Below, one piece after another: positions 6,609 to 14,400 of a stretch of DNA of 14,400 nt. The translations under genes and the position numbers were made by a program. The DNA lies in contig JBMFVX010000075.1 of the NCBI GenBank assembly GCA_049965775.1, forward strand, positions 1 through 14,400, read 5' to 3'. The notes below the pieces were generated by a model that did no database searches, was not told the DNA's origin, and saw nothing but the letters and a program-made list of their open reading frames with translations. Origin of the DNA: JABEVB01 sp049965775. Lineage in GTDB: Bacteria; Planctomycetota; Phycisphaerae; WQYP01. Position 1 is the stretch's first letter. Each line of letters starts with the position of its first letter.

Positions 6609-8027
6609 ATGCAGCACAGCACATTTTCCACCGAAGAACTCCTGCAATGGGATCGCCAGTATGTTTGGCATCCGTTTACGCCCATGAAGTCGTGGTGCGA
6701 AAAGAGCGACCCGCCGGTGATCGTTCGCGGAGAAAAGGAGTTTTTGATTGATTCCCGCGGCCGGCGCTACATTGACGGCGTTTCGTCGCTTTGGTGCAAC
6801 GTCCACGGCCATTGCGTTCCTGAATTGGACCAGGCCGTGCGTGAGCAACTCGCTAAAATAGCCCACAGCAGCCTGCTGGGGCTGTGCAATGAACCGAGCA
6901 TTCTACTTGCTAAACGACTCGCCGAAATTACGCCCGCGGGGCTGTCGCGCGTTTTTTTCAGCGATGACGGCAGCACCGCCGTGGAGGTTGCCGCCAAAAT
7001 GGCCTTTCAATATTGGCGTAATTGCGGCCAAAGCAGGCGCACACGATTCATCGCCCTGGACAACGCTTACCATGGCGATACGCTTGGGGCGGTATCGCTG
7101 GGGGGCATTGAGCTTTTTCATCGCACGTTCAGTCCGCTTTGCTTTGCGGTTGACCGGGTGAACCCACCGGTGCTGGAGCCGTTTTCGCCGCTCAACGCCG
7201 CAGCCGCCAAGCCATCTGAGGCATCAGCCCGTTTCTTTGGTCAGGTGATTGCCGATGTTGAACAAAAGCTCTTGCAGCATCGCGATGAATATGCCGCTAT
7301 TGTTATTGAACCCCATGTTCAAGGCGCCGGCGGCATGCTGATGCATCCGCCCGGCTTTTTGACAGCCTTGAGCAAGCTCGCCGCGAAACATGACGTTCTA
7401 ATGATTGCCGATGAGGTGCTTACCGGCTTTGGCCGCACCGGAACGATGTTTGCCTGCGAGCACGAGGGGTTTGAGCCGGACCTGCTGTGCCTGTCGAAGG
7501 GTCTTACGGCTGGCTATATGCCGCTGGGCGCAACGCTTGCGTCGGAGCGCGTTTATCAGTCTTTTTATGCCGATCCGCGGGAAAATAAGACATTTTTTCA
7601 TGGCCATACATTTACGGGCCACCCATTGGCCTGCGCGGTTGCTTTGGCCTCGCTCGATTTATTTCAAAAGAACAAGCTTCTTGAGCATGCAGGTAAGATG
7701 AGCTTGCTGCTGCATAAACAGATCGCACCACTGCTGCAGCACCCAAATGTCGGAGATATGCGGCAGCTTGGCCTGGTGGCAGCGGTGGACCTTGTCGCGT
7801 CGCGCCAGCCGCGGACGCCCTTTCCCTCGCACTGGCGGGTAGGCGGTGCAGTTTGCACCCAGTTGCGCGATGAGGGCGTCATTCTGCGGCCGCTGGCCGA
7901 TACGCTTGTAATTATGCCGCCGCTGGCGGCCAGCGCACAGAGCATAGCTCAATTGGGCCAGGCGGTGGTGAGGGTCATGGCACAATTGCCGCAAATAATT
8001 ACGAATCTTGCAAAGGAACATGCATGA
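6609..8027 (+). CDS. bioA: Adenosylmethionine-8-amino-7-oxononanoate aminotransferase
   Basis: BioA uses pyridoxal phosphate and S-adenosylmethionine as amino donor to turn 7-keto-8-aminopelargonate (KAPA) into 7,8-diaminopelargonate, the penultimate precursor of the biotin ring. The protein has 472 residues from the ATG at 6609. This start was chosen because the conserved N-terminal block WDRQYVWHPFTPM follows within 26 residues, whereas sequence further upstream looks random. No good Shine-Dalgarno precedes it. Class III aminotransferase features are clear: AYHGDTLGA (153-161), IADEVLTGFGRTG (266-278) with the PLP-ring aspartate Asp268, and the Schiff-base lysine in LCLSKGLTAGYMPLG (Lys297). 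The HPFT and HGHTFTGHPLACA blocks favour BioA over other class III enzymes. Its stop overlaps the bioD start. An S-adenosylmethionine donor rather than lysine is assumed, not shown. Confidence 0.95.
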   Translation: MQHSTFSTEELLQWDRQYVWHPFTPMKSWCEKSDPPVIVRGEKEFLIDSRGRRYIDGVSSLWCNVHGHCVPELDQAVREQLAKIAHSSLLGLCNEPSILLAKRLAEITPAGLSRVFFSDDGSTAVEVAAKMAFQYWRNCGQSRRTRFIALDNAYHGDTLGAVSLGGIELFHRTFSPLCFAVDRVNPPVLEPFSPLNAAAAKPSEASARFFGQVIADVEQKLLQHRDEYAAIVIEPHVQGAGGMLMHPPGFLTALSKLAAKHDVLMIADEVLTGFGRTGTMFACEHEGFEPDLLCLSKGLTAGYMPLGATLASERVYQSFYADPRENKTFFHGHTFTGHPLACAVALASLDLFQKNKLLEHAGKMSLLLHKQIAPLLQHPNVGDMRQLGLVAAVDLVASRQPRTPFPSHWRVGGAVCTQLRDEGVILRPLADTLVIMPPLAASAQSIAQLGQAVVRVMAQLPQIITNLAKEHA

Positions 8028-8851
8028 ACAAAGCAACCACCGGCAACAAACGGTATCCTGCGGCCGAGATTATTAAGCGCTACCGCGGAGTGGGCCTGTT
8101 TATAACCGGCACCGGCACCGATATCGGCAAAACCACAATTACCGCCGCACTGACTGCGGCATTTAGGCAACTCGGCCTTGTTGTCGGCGTGTGTAAACCC
8201 ATCAACACCGGCTGCCCGGTACGTCCAGACCGCGAAGGCGGCCAGGCCACCGGCAACGATGACCTGATTGCCAGCGATGCCACCATACTCGCGAGGGCCG
8301 CCGGGTTGACCAACAACCTCGATTCGCTGCTGCCGGTGCTAAGTCCCATTCGATACTGCGTACCGGTATCGCCGCATCTTGCGGCTCGAATGGAACGCCG
8401 CAAGCCCGATTGGCGACGTGTTGCCGCAGCCTTAGAATACTGGCAGAGCCGCTGCGATATCTTGCTTGTGGAGGGCGCCGGCGGCTGGAAGGTACCGATA
8501 GATACCGCTGCCCCATTTGCCATTGGCGATATGGCTGCGAAAATCGGCCTGCCGGTGCTGATTGTCGCCGGGTGCTATGTAGGCACCATCAACCATACCT
8601 GGCTGACGGTGCAGGCTGTAAGACAAAGTCGCTTGCCTATTTTTGGCATCGTGGCCAATCGTCGGCCCGCAACACCAGATTTTGGCACCATGACCAGCAC
8701 CGACTCGCTCGACAAAGTCACAGGGGTGCCTCTTTTAGCGACACTGCCCGACACGCCCTTTGATGATAAGGACGGTATTCCCTCCGCGCTGGTACAGGCC
8801 ATGCTGCCTGTGGCCAGAAGGTATTGGAAGCAGGCCAAACGCCCCGGCTGA
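8024..8851 (+). CDS. bioD: Dethiobiotin synthetase
   Basis: BioD closes the ureido ring of dethiobiotin from 7,8-diaminopelargonate, CO2 and ATP, the step after BioA. The 275-residue protein has an N-terminal extension of about 22 residues, then the P-loop TGTGTDIGKT (28-37). It also has the KPINTG substrate-loop motif and VEGAGGWKVPI. The segment GLPVLIVAGCYVGTINHTWLT matches the family's adenine-side region. It is somewhat longer than the common 220-240 residues because of the N-terminus and an insert near residues 65-75. The ATG overlaps the bioA TGA (ATGA), and AAAGGA lies about eight bases upstream inside bioA, so translation is coupled. bioB and bioF are not in the window. Confidence 0.95.
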   Translation: MNKATTGNKRYPAAEIIKRYRGVGLFITGTGTDIGKTTITAALTAAFRQLGLVVGVCKPINTGCPVRPDREGGQATGNDDLIASDATILARAAGLTNNLDSLLPVLSPIRYCVPVSPHLAARMERRKPDWRRVAAALEYWQSRCDILLVEGAGGWKVPIDTAAPFAIGDMAAKIGLPVLIVAGCYVGTINHTWLTVQAVRQSRLPIFGIVANRRPATPDFGTMTSTDSLDKVTGVPLLATLPDTPFDDKDGIPSALVQAMLPVARRYWKQAKRPG

Positions 8852-8912
8852 CATCGCAGGCTCAAGAGGCACGATCTGCTGATGGCTGGCGGCTTATGCG
8901 AGGTTCACTTAA

Positions 8913-9569
8913 ATGAGAATAATTACCGGAAAATATCGCGGGCGCACCATTATAGGCCCCAAGTCCAATGTCACACGCCCCATTACCGACCGAGCCAAGC
9001 AATCGCTCTTTGATGCCCTCGTTGTTGCCTTGGATTTTACCGATATGAACGCGCTCGACTGCTTTTCGGGAACAGGCTCCATGGGCCTAGAGTGCCTGTC
9101 GCGCGGGGCGGCAAAGTCCATATTTATTGAGCAGGACTACGATGCCCTGCAGGCACTACGCAACAACCTGAGGCACTTGGGCGTTATACATGCGCACTAC
9201 GATGTGCTGGCCATGAATGCCTATTCGCTGGCGCACGCACCCGCCGTTGTCACCGATCGTTTGCGGGCGACAGCGGGCGACAGCGATCCGGGCAGGTTGC
9301 GTTTGGCATTCATAGACCCGCCCTATGCGCATTTGGCCGATCCGGCCGGACGAGTAAGGGTTAGTTCGCTGGTGCTCGCTCTGGCCCATACCGCCATGGA
9401 GCCGACGGGGCTTTTTGTGGTGCGGCACTCGGTGGACAACCCACTCGACGACCTGCCCGTAGGCACAATGATTTGCCGGCGGTTAAACTATGGGTCAATG
9501 GCCGTCACATGGCTGGCTGCGGATAAGGCCCCTCCATGCGACATGGCTGCAAAGGCTATAACCACCTGA
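8913..9569 (+). CDS. rsmD: 16S rRNA (guanine(966)-N(2))-methyltransferase RsmD
   Basis: RsmD methylates N2 of G966 of 16S rRNA in the small ribosomal subunit using S-adenosylmethionine. The 218-residue protein begins with the family hallmark MRIITGKYRGRTI, then TRPITDRAKQSLFDAL (21-36). SAM motif I DCFSGTGSMGLECLSRGA is at 49-66 and the catalytic DPPY at 135-138. GCGAGG lies eight bases before the ATG. An insert of about 15-20 residues rich in Arg/Ala/Asp precedes DPPY, and the C-terminal tail after about residue 200 is not conserved. The gene follows bioD by 61 bases and the second DUF58 gene begins 11 bases after it, so it is likely inside the same transcript. Confidence 0.93.
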   Translation: MRIITGKYRGRTIIGPKSNVTRPITDRAKQSLFDALVVALDFTDMNALDCFSGTGSMGLECLSRGAAKSIFIEQDYDALQALRNNLRHLGVIHAHYDVLAMNAYSLAHAPAVVTDRLRATAGDSDPGRLRLAFIDPPYAHLADPAGRVRVSSLVLALAHTAMEPTGLFVVRHSVDNPLDDLPVGTMICRRLNYGSMAVTWLAADKAPPCDMAAKAITT

Positions 9570-9580
9570 TGTGAGGCTTC

Positions 9581-10507
9581 ATGCCCGGACAACAATACAA
9601 ATACTTCACACCCGCACAGGGGGCGCAACTTCGTCGGCTGGAAATGACCGTGCGCGGCGTGGTGGAAGGCGTGTTTGCCGGATTGCATAAAAGCCCCCAC
9701 AAAGGCTTTTCAATAGAGTTTGCTGAGCACCGCGAGTATGTGCCCGGTGATGAAATTAAACATCTTGACTGGACCGTGCTGGCCAAAACCGACCGCTATT
9801 ACATTAAGCAGTACGAGCAGGAAACAAACCTGCGGGCCACCATTTGCCTCGATGCCTCAAACTCCATGCGGTATGGCACCGCCGCGCTTAACAGCCCCGG
9901 CGGTAAAAAGTTTGAGCATGTCACCAAGTTTGAATACGCCGCCACGCTCGCGGCATCGCTGGCCTTTATGCTCTCAAACCAGCAGGACCTGGTGGGCCTG
10001 ATGGCTTTTGACTCGGCCATTAAACTCGAAATACCCCAGGGTAACGGCCCTTCGCATTTGCATCAGATATTCATAAGCCTTGAGAAACTCACACCCGGCC
10101 GCACCACCGACATTTCAGGCGTGCTACATCTTTTGGCCAACAAAATACCGCGGCGCGGCCTAGTGTTTGTAATCAGCGATTTTTTTGATGACGCCGATAA
10201 ACTCATCACCGCCCTGCAACATCTGCGACACGCCCGACACCAATTGGTGCTTATTCAGGTGCTCGACCGAGCCGAGACCGATCTAGCTTATAATCGCCCG
10301 ATCACCTTTGAGGATATGGAGGACGGCTCGCGACTGCAGATAGACCCCAAACTCATTCGCGATGAGTATCGCCGTGAAGTACAGGCATTTTTAGATATGC
10401 TCAAAACACGCTGCGGCCAGTTCCGCATAGATTACGTTGCCGCCTACACCGACGTGCCCTGGGACAAACAAATAAGAGATTTGTTACAGCGCACCAGCCG
10501 ACGATAG
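9581..10507 (+). CDS. DUF58 domain protein (VWA-like), second copy
   Basis: This 308-residue cytosolic protein has the classical DUF58 signature FAEHREYVPGDEIKHLDWTV (47-66) and then KTDRYYIKQYEQE. A VWA-like domain follows with metal-ion motif DASNSM (Asp91-x-Ser93-x-Ser95), the conserved TDISGVL and VISDFFDDAD. Such proteins usually come between a MoxR AAA+ ATPase and Bat-type membrane VWA proteins. Here the downstream gene is a BatA-like VWA protein, so the pairing is as expected, but the upstream neighbour is rsmD and no MoxR gene is seen. GTGAGG lies four bases before the ATG, and only 11 bases separate it from rsmD. The role is inferred: an adaptor of a MoxR/VWA module, possibly in cell-envelope or metal-cofactor maturation. 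The match to the DUF58 family is more typical than that of the first copy at 2533-3423. Confidence 0.92.
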   Translation: MPGQQYKYFTPAQGAQLRRLEMTVRGVVEGVFAGLHKSPHKGFSIEFAEHREYVPGDEIKHLDWTVLAKTDRYYIKQYEQETNLRATICLDASNSMRYGTAALNSPGGKKFEHVTKFEYAATLAASLAFMLSNQQDLVGLMAFDSAIKLEIPQGNGPSHLHQIFISLEKLTPGRTTDISGVLHLLANKIPRRGLVFVISDFFDDADKLITALQHLRHARHQLVLIQVLDRAETDLAYNRPITFEDMEDGSRLQIDPKLIRDEYRREVQAFLDMLKTRCGQFRIDYVAAYTDVPWDKQIRDLLQRTSRR

Positions 10508-10512
10508 GCACG

Positions 10513-10550
10513 GCCAAACAACGGTTTGGCAACGGGGCTGCAAAGCCCCG
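10513..10550 (+). repeat. Two tandem perfect hairpins in the DUF58/BatA-like gap
   Basis: Hairpin 1 has arms GCCAAAC (10513-10519) and GTTTGGC (10524-10530) with loop AACG. Hairpin 2 has arms CGGGGCT (10533-10539) and AGCCCCG (10544-10550) with loop GCAA, a GNRA tetraloop in RNA. They are separated by two bases, and the pattern continues into a GC-rich CCCCCGGCTAAAGC that looks like the left half of a third stem. No U-tract follows, so they are not simple terminators. They may be a dispersed palindromic repeat, an mRNA processing or stability site, or a partial attenuator setting the DUF58 to BatA-like ratio. Confidence 0.6.
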
Positions 10551-10581
10551 AAGGCCCCCGGCTAAAGCAACGGTTTCATAT

Positions 10582-10588
10582 AGAAGGA
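10582..10588 (+). promoter_or_regulatory. Ribosome binding site fixing the TTG start of the BatA-like gene
   Basis: AGAAGGA lies six bases upstream of TTG at 10595. The first ATG of the open frame (10526) lies inside the hairpin region without a Shine-Dalgarno, and the residues between do not look like protein, so TTG is the better start. Confidence 0.65.
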
Positions 10589-10594
10589 TTAGCG

Positions 10595-13147
10595 TTGGCA
10601 TTTATTGACAACATCTTGGTTCCTGCAGCCATCAACTTTTCAGACCCGCTGATGCTCGTTGGTTTTCTCGCCGCCGGTGTGCCGGTGATGCTGCATCTGC
10701 TTAACCGGGTGCGTTCGCCTGTGGTACAGTTTCCGACGCTGCGGTTCCTGCGCATCACCGCACAAAAAACCTCGCGCCGGCGGCAACTTCAGCATTGGTT
10801 ACTGTTACTTTTACGCATGGCGGTGTTTGCTTTGATCGCCATGGCCATTGCCGGACCGCTCGTACATGGCGGCAGCCCATTGACGGCATATGGTCTTATC
10901 TTTTTGATGTTGGGCGGCATAGCGCTGATGGCGCTGATGGCGGTTTCATTTGCCGGGGCATTGGAGTCGCGCAAAGCTCCCCGCGCGGTGGACACTCAGG
11001 GACAAAGCCCCGCCGGCAGCAGCACCACGGCAGGGCCAGCCAAGGCCAAACGCACCCTTGGCACGGCGCTGTCTGCATTGCTATTGCTCGTGGGAGCGCT
11101 GGCAGCGCTGTTCGCCCTGTTCGGCCTGTCAACCGATTCGATTTTACCGAGTTCGGGCGGTTCGTTTAATGGCGACTCGACCGCGTGCGTGATCATTCTC
11201 GATAATTCGCAATCCATGCTGATGCAGCAGGGCACGGGCACCCGCCTTGAGCAGTCGCTGGCGGTCACGCGCGAGCTTCTTACCCGGGTTATCAACCCGG
11301 CGGAGTTTGCGGTATTGCTTACCAACCCTGGCCGACAGCCGGTGGCTGACCACCTTACCACCAACCGCATCGGCGTGTTGGGCCGGCTCAATACAACCAA
11401 CAGCCTCGGCCAAGCCCGGCCAATGCAGGAGCTTGTTCGCCGGGCTGTGGACTTGCTAAAAAGCGCCGATCAACCCAACCATGTTCTGGTCATTATTTCG
11501 GACTTTGCCGGTCCGGCCGCAACCGATTTGCAAGCGTTTGCACCGCTTAAGAAAGACCCCAATCTGCAGCTTGTGCTCATGCCACAGGCGGCGGCCACAA
11601 CGCCCGACGACGTTGGTGTGCGGTCGCTGGCCATAAGCTCCGGGCAGGCCGTGGTGGGCAGCACCATCTACTTTAAAGCACAAGCGGTAAACAACGGTCA
11701 AACCGCGGTCGTTCCCGACTTTGTACTGAAGGTAGACGGTCAGGCGCAACCCGACTCGAAAGTACATGTTCAGTTGGCTCCGAGCGGTGCAACCGGTTCG
11801 CAAGGCACGCTTCGCCTCGCGTACAAGTTAGCTCAAGCCGGCGACCATGTTTTTACTTTGCAATTGGTCGTGCCGAGCAATGCCATGCCCTGGGCCGACA
11901 GCCGCAGCCTGGCGCTGCATGTCGCAAGTCAGGTGAAGGTTCTGGTGCTGGGGCCATCGGCGCTCATGGCATCGGATTCAACAGCATTTTATGTTGACGC
12001 AGCCCTTGCCCCATTTGGCCCGCAAACCGCAGCCAACAAAGGACAGCCCATTTGGAGCGTTCAGCCAACGTATGCCAGCGCTGCAAATCTTTCGCAGTTT
12101 AATTTATCCCGCTACGGAGCCATATTCCTGTGCGATGTGCCCAGCATTTCGCCAGCGATGGCCGATGAATTGCACTCGTTTGTAACCGCAGGCGGGCGCA
12201 TTTGCTGGCTGCTTGGACCGGCGGTAAACGCAAGCGAATACAATCAGGTTTTGGCCAACACCCGCCAACTGCTGCCGGGAGACCTGCAGGGACCTGTGTC
12301 GCAACCTGCCGGCAACAACGTAAGCTGGATTGACTTGAAAAGCCATGTTTTCGCCAATCTTTATGACAATCAGGATCCATTTCGACGAATCGTAGTCGTA
12401 GGGCGCTGGGCTTTGGCCGACAACAGCCCGGCATTTGGCCGCACGCTTTCGAAACTTGATGATGACGGCTTATTCTTAACCAGGCAAAAGCAGGGACAGG
12501 GCCGCATCTATACTTTTTTCAGCACCCCCGGCGGCGGCTGGACCAACTTTGCGAGCACCTCCGCCTTTTTGCCCATGATGGTTCGGATTGCCTTGGGCAG
12601 CGCAGCCGGATCGTCGCTGCACACCAGCTACCAACCCCAGCAGATCGTTGCTATACCGGTGGCAGCAGGCACGCCAGCGGACCTTTCGGTAAATGTGCGG
12701 GCGCCGCGCAGTTCGCTGCCCATTAATGTCAAAACGTCGCTCACCGCCGAAGGACGCCCCCAGTGGCTCTATACGCACACACTGCTGACAGGCATTTATC
12801 ATTGGCGAACATTCGATCATAAACAGAGCGGCATTTTTGTGGTCAATCCACCATCGGAGGAAGTTGCGATTCGCCCGGTAGCGGCGAAGGTAATCGCCGG
12901 TGAAGCGCCCAAGGGGCAACACGTTTACATCGCCGCCACAGCCGAGGAACTCTTGCAGGAACTGCAGAAGGCCGCTCACGGTTCATCGCTGGAACCGGGC
13001 GTGCTGGCCCTGGTGCTTATACTGGCCATTTTAGAAGCGCTCTTCGCGAACCGATATCGGCCCATGCTGCGGCCAGCCGGCTCGGGCGAAGAGGTGGATC
13101 GCACCGCACTGCGACCGGCGGAACAGGCTCTAAGCTCAACAGTATGA
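10595..13147 (+). CDS. BatA-like membrane VWA protein with GATase-like region
   Basis: The product is 850 residues from the TTG at 10595. The N-terminus matches the BatA/aerotolerance N-terminal domain: FSDPLMLVGFLAAGVPVMLHLLNR, a membrane segment at about 18-37, then PTLRFLR and a second segment (about 68-89). Two more hydrophobic segments (about 99-123 and 155-178), joined by a Ser/Thr/Ala/Lys linker, precede a VWA domain with metal site DNSQS (Asp203, Ser205, Ser207) and ISDFAGP (Asp303 region). A beta-rich Ig/CARDB-like part follows (about 345-435), then a glutamine-amidotransferase-like fold (YGAIFLCDVPSISPAMADEL and GGRICWLLGP). A C-terminal membrane helix (about 800-818) ends in a short charged tail. 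This layout is common in planctomycete Bat-like proteins, but the extra helix pair before the VWA is unusual. Its partner is probably the DUF58 protein upstream; the cellular target is unknown. Confidence 0.9.
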   Translation: MAFIDNILVPAAINFSDPLMLVGFLAAGVPVMLHLLNRVRSPVVQFPTLRFLRITAQKTSRRRQLQHWLLLLLRMAVFALIAMAIAGPLVHGGSPLTAYGLIFLMLGGIALMALMAVSFAGALESRKAPRAVDTQGQSPAGSSTTAGPAKAKRTLGTALSALLLLVGALAALFALFGLSTDSILPSSGGSFNGDSTACVIILDNSQSMLMQQGTGTRLEQSLAVTRELLTRVINPAEFAVLLTNPGRQPVADHLTTNRIGVLGRLNTTNSLGQARPMQELVRRAVDLLKSADQPNHVLVIISDFAGPAATDLQAFAPLKKDPNLQLVLMPQAAATTPDDVGVRSLAISSGQAVVGSTIYFKAQAVNNGQTAVVPDFVLKVDGQAQPDSKVHVQLAPSGATGSQGTLRLAYKLAQAGDHVFTLQLVVPSNAMPWADSRSLALHVASQVKVLVLGPSALMASDSTAFYVDAALAPFGPQTAANKGQPIWSVQPTYASAANLSQFNLSRYGAIFLCDVPSISPAMADELHSFVTAGGRICWLLGPAVNASEYNQVLANTRQLLPGDLQGPVSQPAGNNVSWIDLKSHVFANLYDNQDPFRRIVVVGRWALADNSPAFGRTLSKLDDDGLFLTRQKQGQGRIYTFFSTPGGGWTNFASTSAFLPMMVRIALGSAAGSSLHTSYQPQQIVAIPVAAGTPADLSVNVRAPRSSLPINVKTSLTAEGRPQWLYTHTLLTGIYHWRTFDHKQSGIFVVNPPSEEVAIRPVAAKVIAGEAPKGQHVYIAATAEELLQELQKAAHGSSLEPGVLALVLILAILEALFANRYRPMLRPAGSGEEVDRTALRPAEQALSSTV

Positions 13148-13168
13148 TATTGCTCTCGGCAGGAAATC

Positions 13169-13990
13169 ATGGCGCACAAACATTTAAATAAAGCATCACA
13201 AAAAGCCTTCACGCCACGTTCAGACTGGAACAACGTCAACCAATGGTACGATGAACTTGTTGGAGATGCCGGATCGAGCCATCACCAAAAGGTTATTATT
13301 CCCGGCGTCATGCGTTTGCTTAATTTAACCCCGCCCGCCCACGTGCTTGATATTGCCGCCGGCCAGGGCGTGCTTTGCCGCGCTTTAAGCGAGCAGGGGC
13401 TGGAGGTTACCGGTGTGGATTTAGCCCCCGAACTGGTTAAAGCCGCTCGGCACAGATGCACGTCGTCCCTGGAGCACCATGTAGTGGGTGATGCTCGCAA
13501 GCTTGGTGAAATCACCGAGCTTGCAAACACAAGCTTTGACGCAGCGCTTTGCGTGTTGGCCATTCAAAACATGACGCCGCTTTCGCCGGTGTGGCAGGGT
13601 TGCCGCCAAAAGCTCAAGCCTGGTGGAGTGCTTGTTGTGGTGATGATGCACCCGTGTTTTCGCGTGCCAAGGGCGAGCAGTTGGGGCTGGGATGAAATGG
13701 ACGGGAGTCAATATCGTCGGGTAGACCGCTACCTCACCTCCGAAAAAATAGCGATTGCGATGCATCCCGGTTCGGAACCCACCGAAGCGACATTAAGCTT
13801 TCATCGGCCGCTGCAGGCGTACATTAACACGCTGGGGTCGGCAGGCTTGCTGATTGACCATATTGAAGAGTGGACCAGCCACAGGCAACCGCCTCCCGGC
13901 AAACGCTTTGCCGCCTTAGATAAAAGCCGCCGTGAAATTCCGCTGTTCCTGGCGCTGCGTGCCCGGTCCATGGCCGCAGGCGCAGAGTAA
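13169..13990 (+). CDS. Class I SAM-dependent methyltransferase
   Basis: This 273-residue protein has a Rossmann methyltransferase core. Residues 20-35 contain WNNVNQWYDELVGD, followed by VIIPGVMRLL. Motif I VLDIAAGQGVLCRAL is at about 59-73, the acidic residue of motif II is in VTGVDLAPELV, and a VVGDARKL block and post-motif KPGGVLVVVMMHPCFR follow. HPCF with a following aromatic-rich segment (SSWGWDEM) is found in a group of small-molecule methyltransferases of unknown substrate. AGGA lies four bases before the ATG, and the gene begins 21 bases after the BatA-like stop, so it closes the plus-strand cluster. No membrane segment or signal peptide is visible. The substrate cannot be predicted. 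Confidence 0.88.
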   Translation: MAHKHLNKASQKAFTPRSDWNNVNQWYDELVGDAGSSHHQKVIIPGVMRLLNLTPPAHVLDIAAGQGVLCRALSEQGLEVTGVDLAPELVKAARHRCTSSLEHHVVGDARKLGEITELANTSFDAALCVLAIQNMTPLSPVWQGCRQKLKPGGVLVVVMMHPCFRVPRASSWGWDEMDGSQYRRVDRYLTSEKIAIAMHPGSEPTEATLSFHRPLQAYINTLGSAGLLIDHIEEWTSHRQPPPGKRFAALDKSRREIPLFLALRARSMAAGAE

Positions 13991-14354
13991 ATACCCCAGA
14001 GTCCGTTGACGGCCAAGCTTATTGGCGTGAGACGCAGCAATACCGGCGTACCCTGCAGCGGGGACAGAAATTTGTCTTAACACGATCACGAACATAGATG
14101 AGCATAAGTGAATGCCGGCACATGCGGCACGACACCACGACGATTCTGTTGGCAGGACGCTTCACGACGGCTTTTGCCGCAGAGCGCACAGCGCCGCCTG
14201 CGGGGTCGCTGCGCTACCGCTATAGGGAATTGGCGAACCAGATGGCACGCTCCTTGTTAAAGAAGAAGGATGCTACAGGTTTGCAATGCAAGGTTTTTTG
14301 GGGATATTTTATTTTTAGGGACAGTCTCGAATGCCATTAACTTAAGCTCCCATA
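13991..14354. other. Non-coding tail with GGGACAG-type repeat-like edges
   Basis: No convincing gene is found in these 364 bases. GGGGACAGAAATTTGTC (14060-14076) and, about 260 bases on, TTTTTAGGGACAGTC (14312-14326) resemble flank sequences that recur next to small Y1/IS200-like or REP-associated elements in many genomes; this is recall, not a search result. Between them an 80-codon open frame (14098-14340) has no ribosome binding site and no recognisable family. A short stem GCCAA/TTGGC (14013-14027) follows the methyltransferase but lacks a U-tract. Confidence 0.3.
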
Positions 14355-14400
14355 TCACCTGCATCCGATGTTCTCCCCGCGTGCGATCATCTCTTTGAGT
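14355..14400 (-). CDS. Possible C-terminal end of a minus-strand gene
   Basis: Read on the minus strand from the right edge, one frame gives LKEMIARGENIGCR and a TGA at 14357-14355. The composition is protein-like, but 14 residues are too few to identify anything, and the other two frames also give plausible strings. Listed only as a possible partial gene. Confidence 0.2.
   Translation of the reverse strand, partial: LKEMIARGENIGCR

Noticed and set aside
12476..12979. 167-codon minus-strand frame opposite the BatA-like gene
   Set aside because: It overlaps a well-supported gene throughout, and no motif or ribosome binding site supports it.
14098..14340. 80-codon plus-strand open frame at the right end
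   Set aside because: No Shine-Dalgarno, no recognised family, and composition unlike neighbouring genes; kept only as part of the non-coding tail.
1..14400. tRNA, rRNA or CRISPR array
   Set aside because: No cloverleaf-like tRNA sequence, rRNA segment or regularly spaced direct repeats were noticed on either strand by eye.

Overview
The window looks like chromosomal DNA of a free-living bacterium. GC content is in the mid-50s to about 60 percent, spacing is compact, and ATG, GTG and TTG starts are all used. DUF58 proteins paired with a BatA-type membrane VWA protein, several starts without a clear Shine-Dalgarno, and a tiny lysine-rich basic peptide suggest Planctomycetota (perhaps Phycisphaerae). 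That assignment is an inference from gene content, not something the sequence proves.

Layout. Positions 2-1091 (+) hold the 3' part of an IS701-like DDE transposase. It is cut by the left edge and split by a frameshift at a G6A5 run, so it is probably a dead or decaying insertion sequence. A palindromic gap follows, and then five minus-strand genes, listed here in coordinate order: a ParA/Soj ATPase (2103-1195), a 20-residue lysine-rich peptide gene with its own strong ribosome binding site and terminator (2430-2368), a first DUF58 protein (3423-2533), recG (about 5694-3472) and pcm (6434-5757). Transcription runs pcm, recG, DUF58 and possibly the peptide, ending at the perfect hairpin at 2260-2306. 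parA lies beyond that terminator and must have its own promoter.

From a divergent AT-rich region (6435-6608) a plus-strand cluster runs to 13990: bioA, bioD (overlapping ATGA), rsmD, a second DUF58 protein, a large BatA-like membrane VWA protein starting at TTG, and a class I SAM methyltransferase. The gaps are -4, 61, 11, 87 and 21 bases, so this may be one transcript. bioA/bioD carry out two consecutive steps of biotin synthesis. rsmD modifies 16S rRNA. The DUF58 and BatA-like pair forms the core of a MoxR/Bat-type VWA module, although no MoxR ATPase is present in the window. The 87-base DUF58/BatA gap contains two adjacent perfect hairpins.

The last 410 bases hold no convincing complete gene. 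They contain two GGGACAG-type sequences about 260 bases apart that resemble the edges of small mobile or repeat elements, and perhaps the extreme end of a minus-strand gene. The most unusual features are the 20-residue peptide gene, the tandem hairpins at 10513-10550, and the two DUF58 genes in separate opposing clusters.
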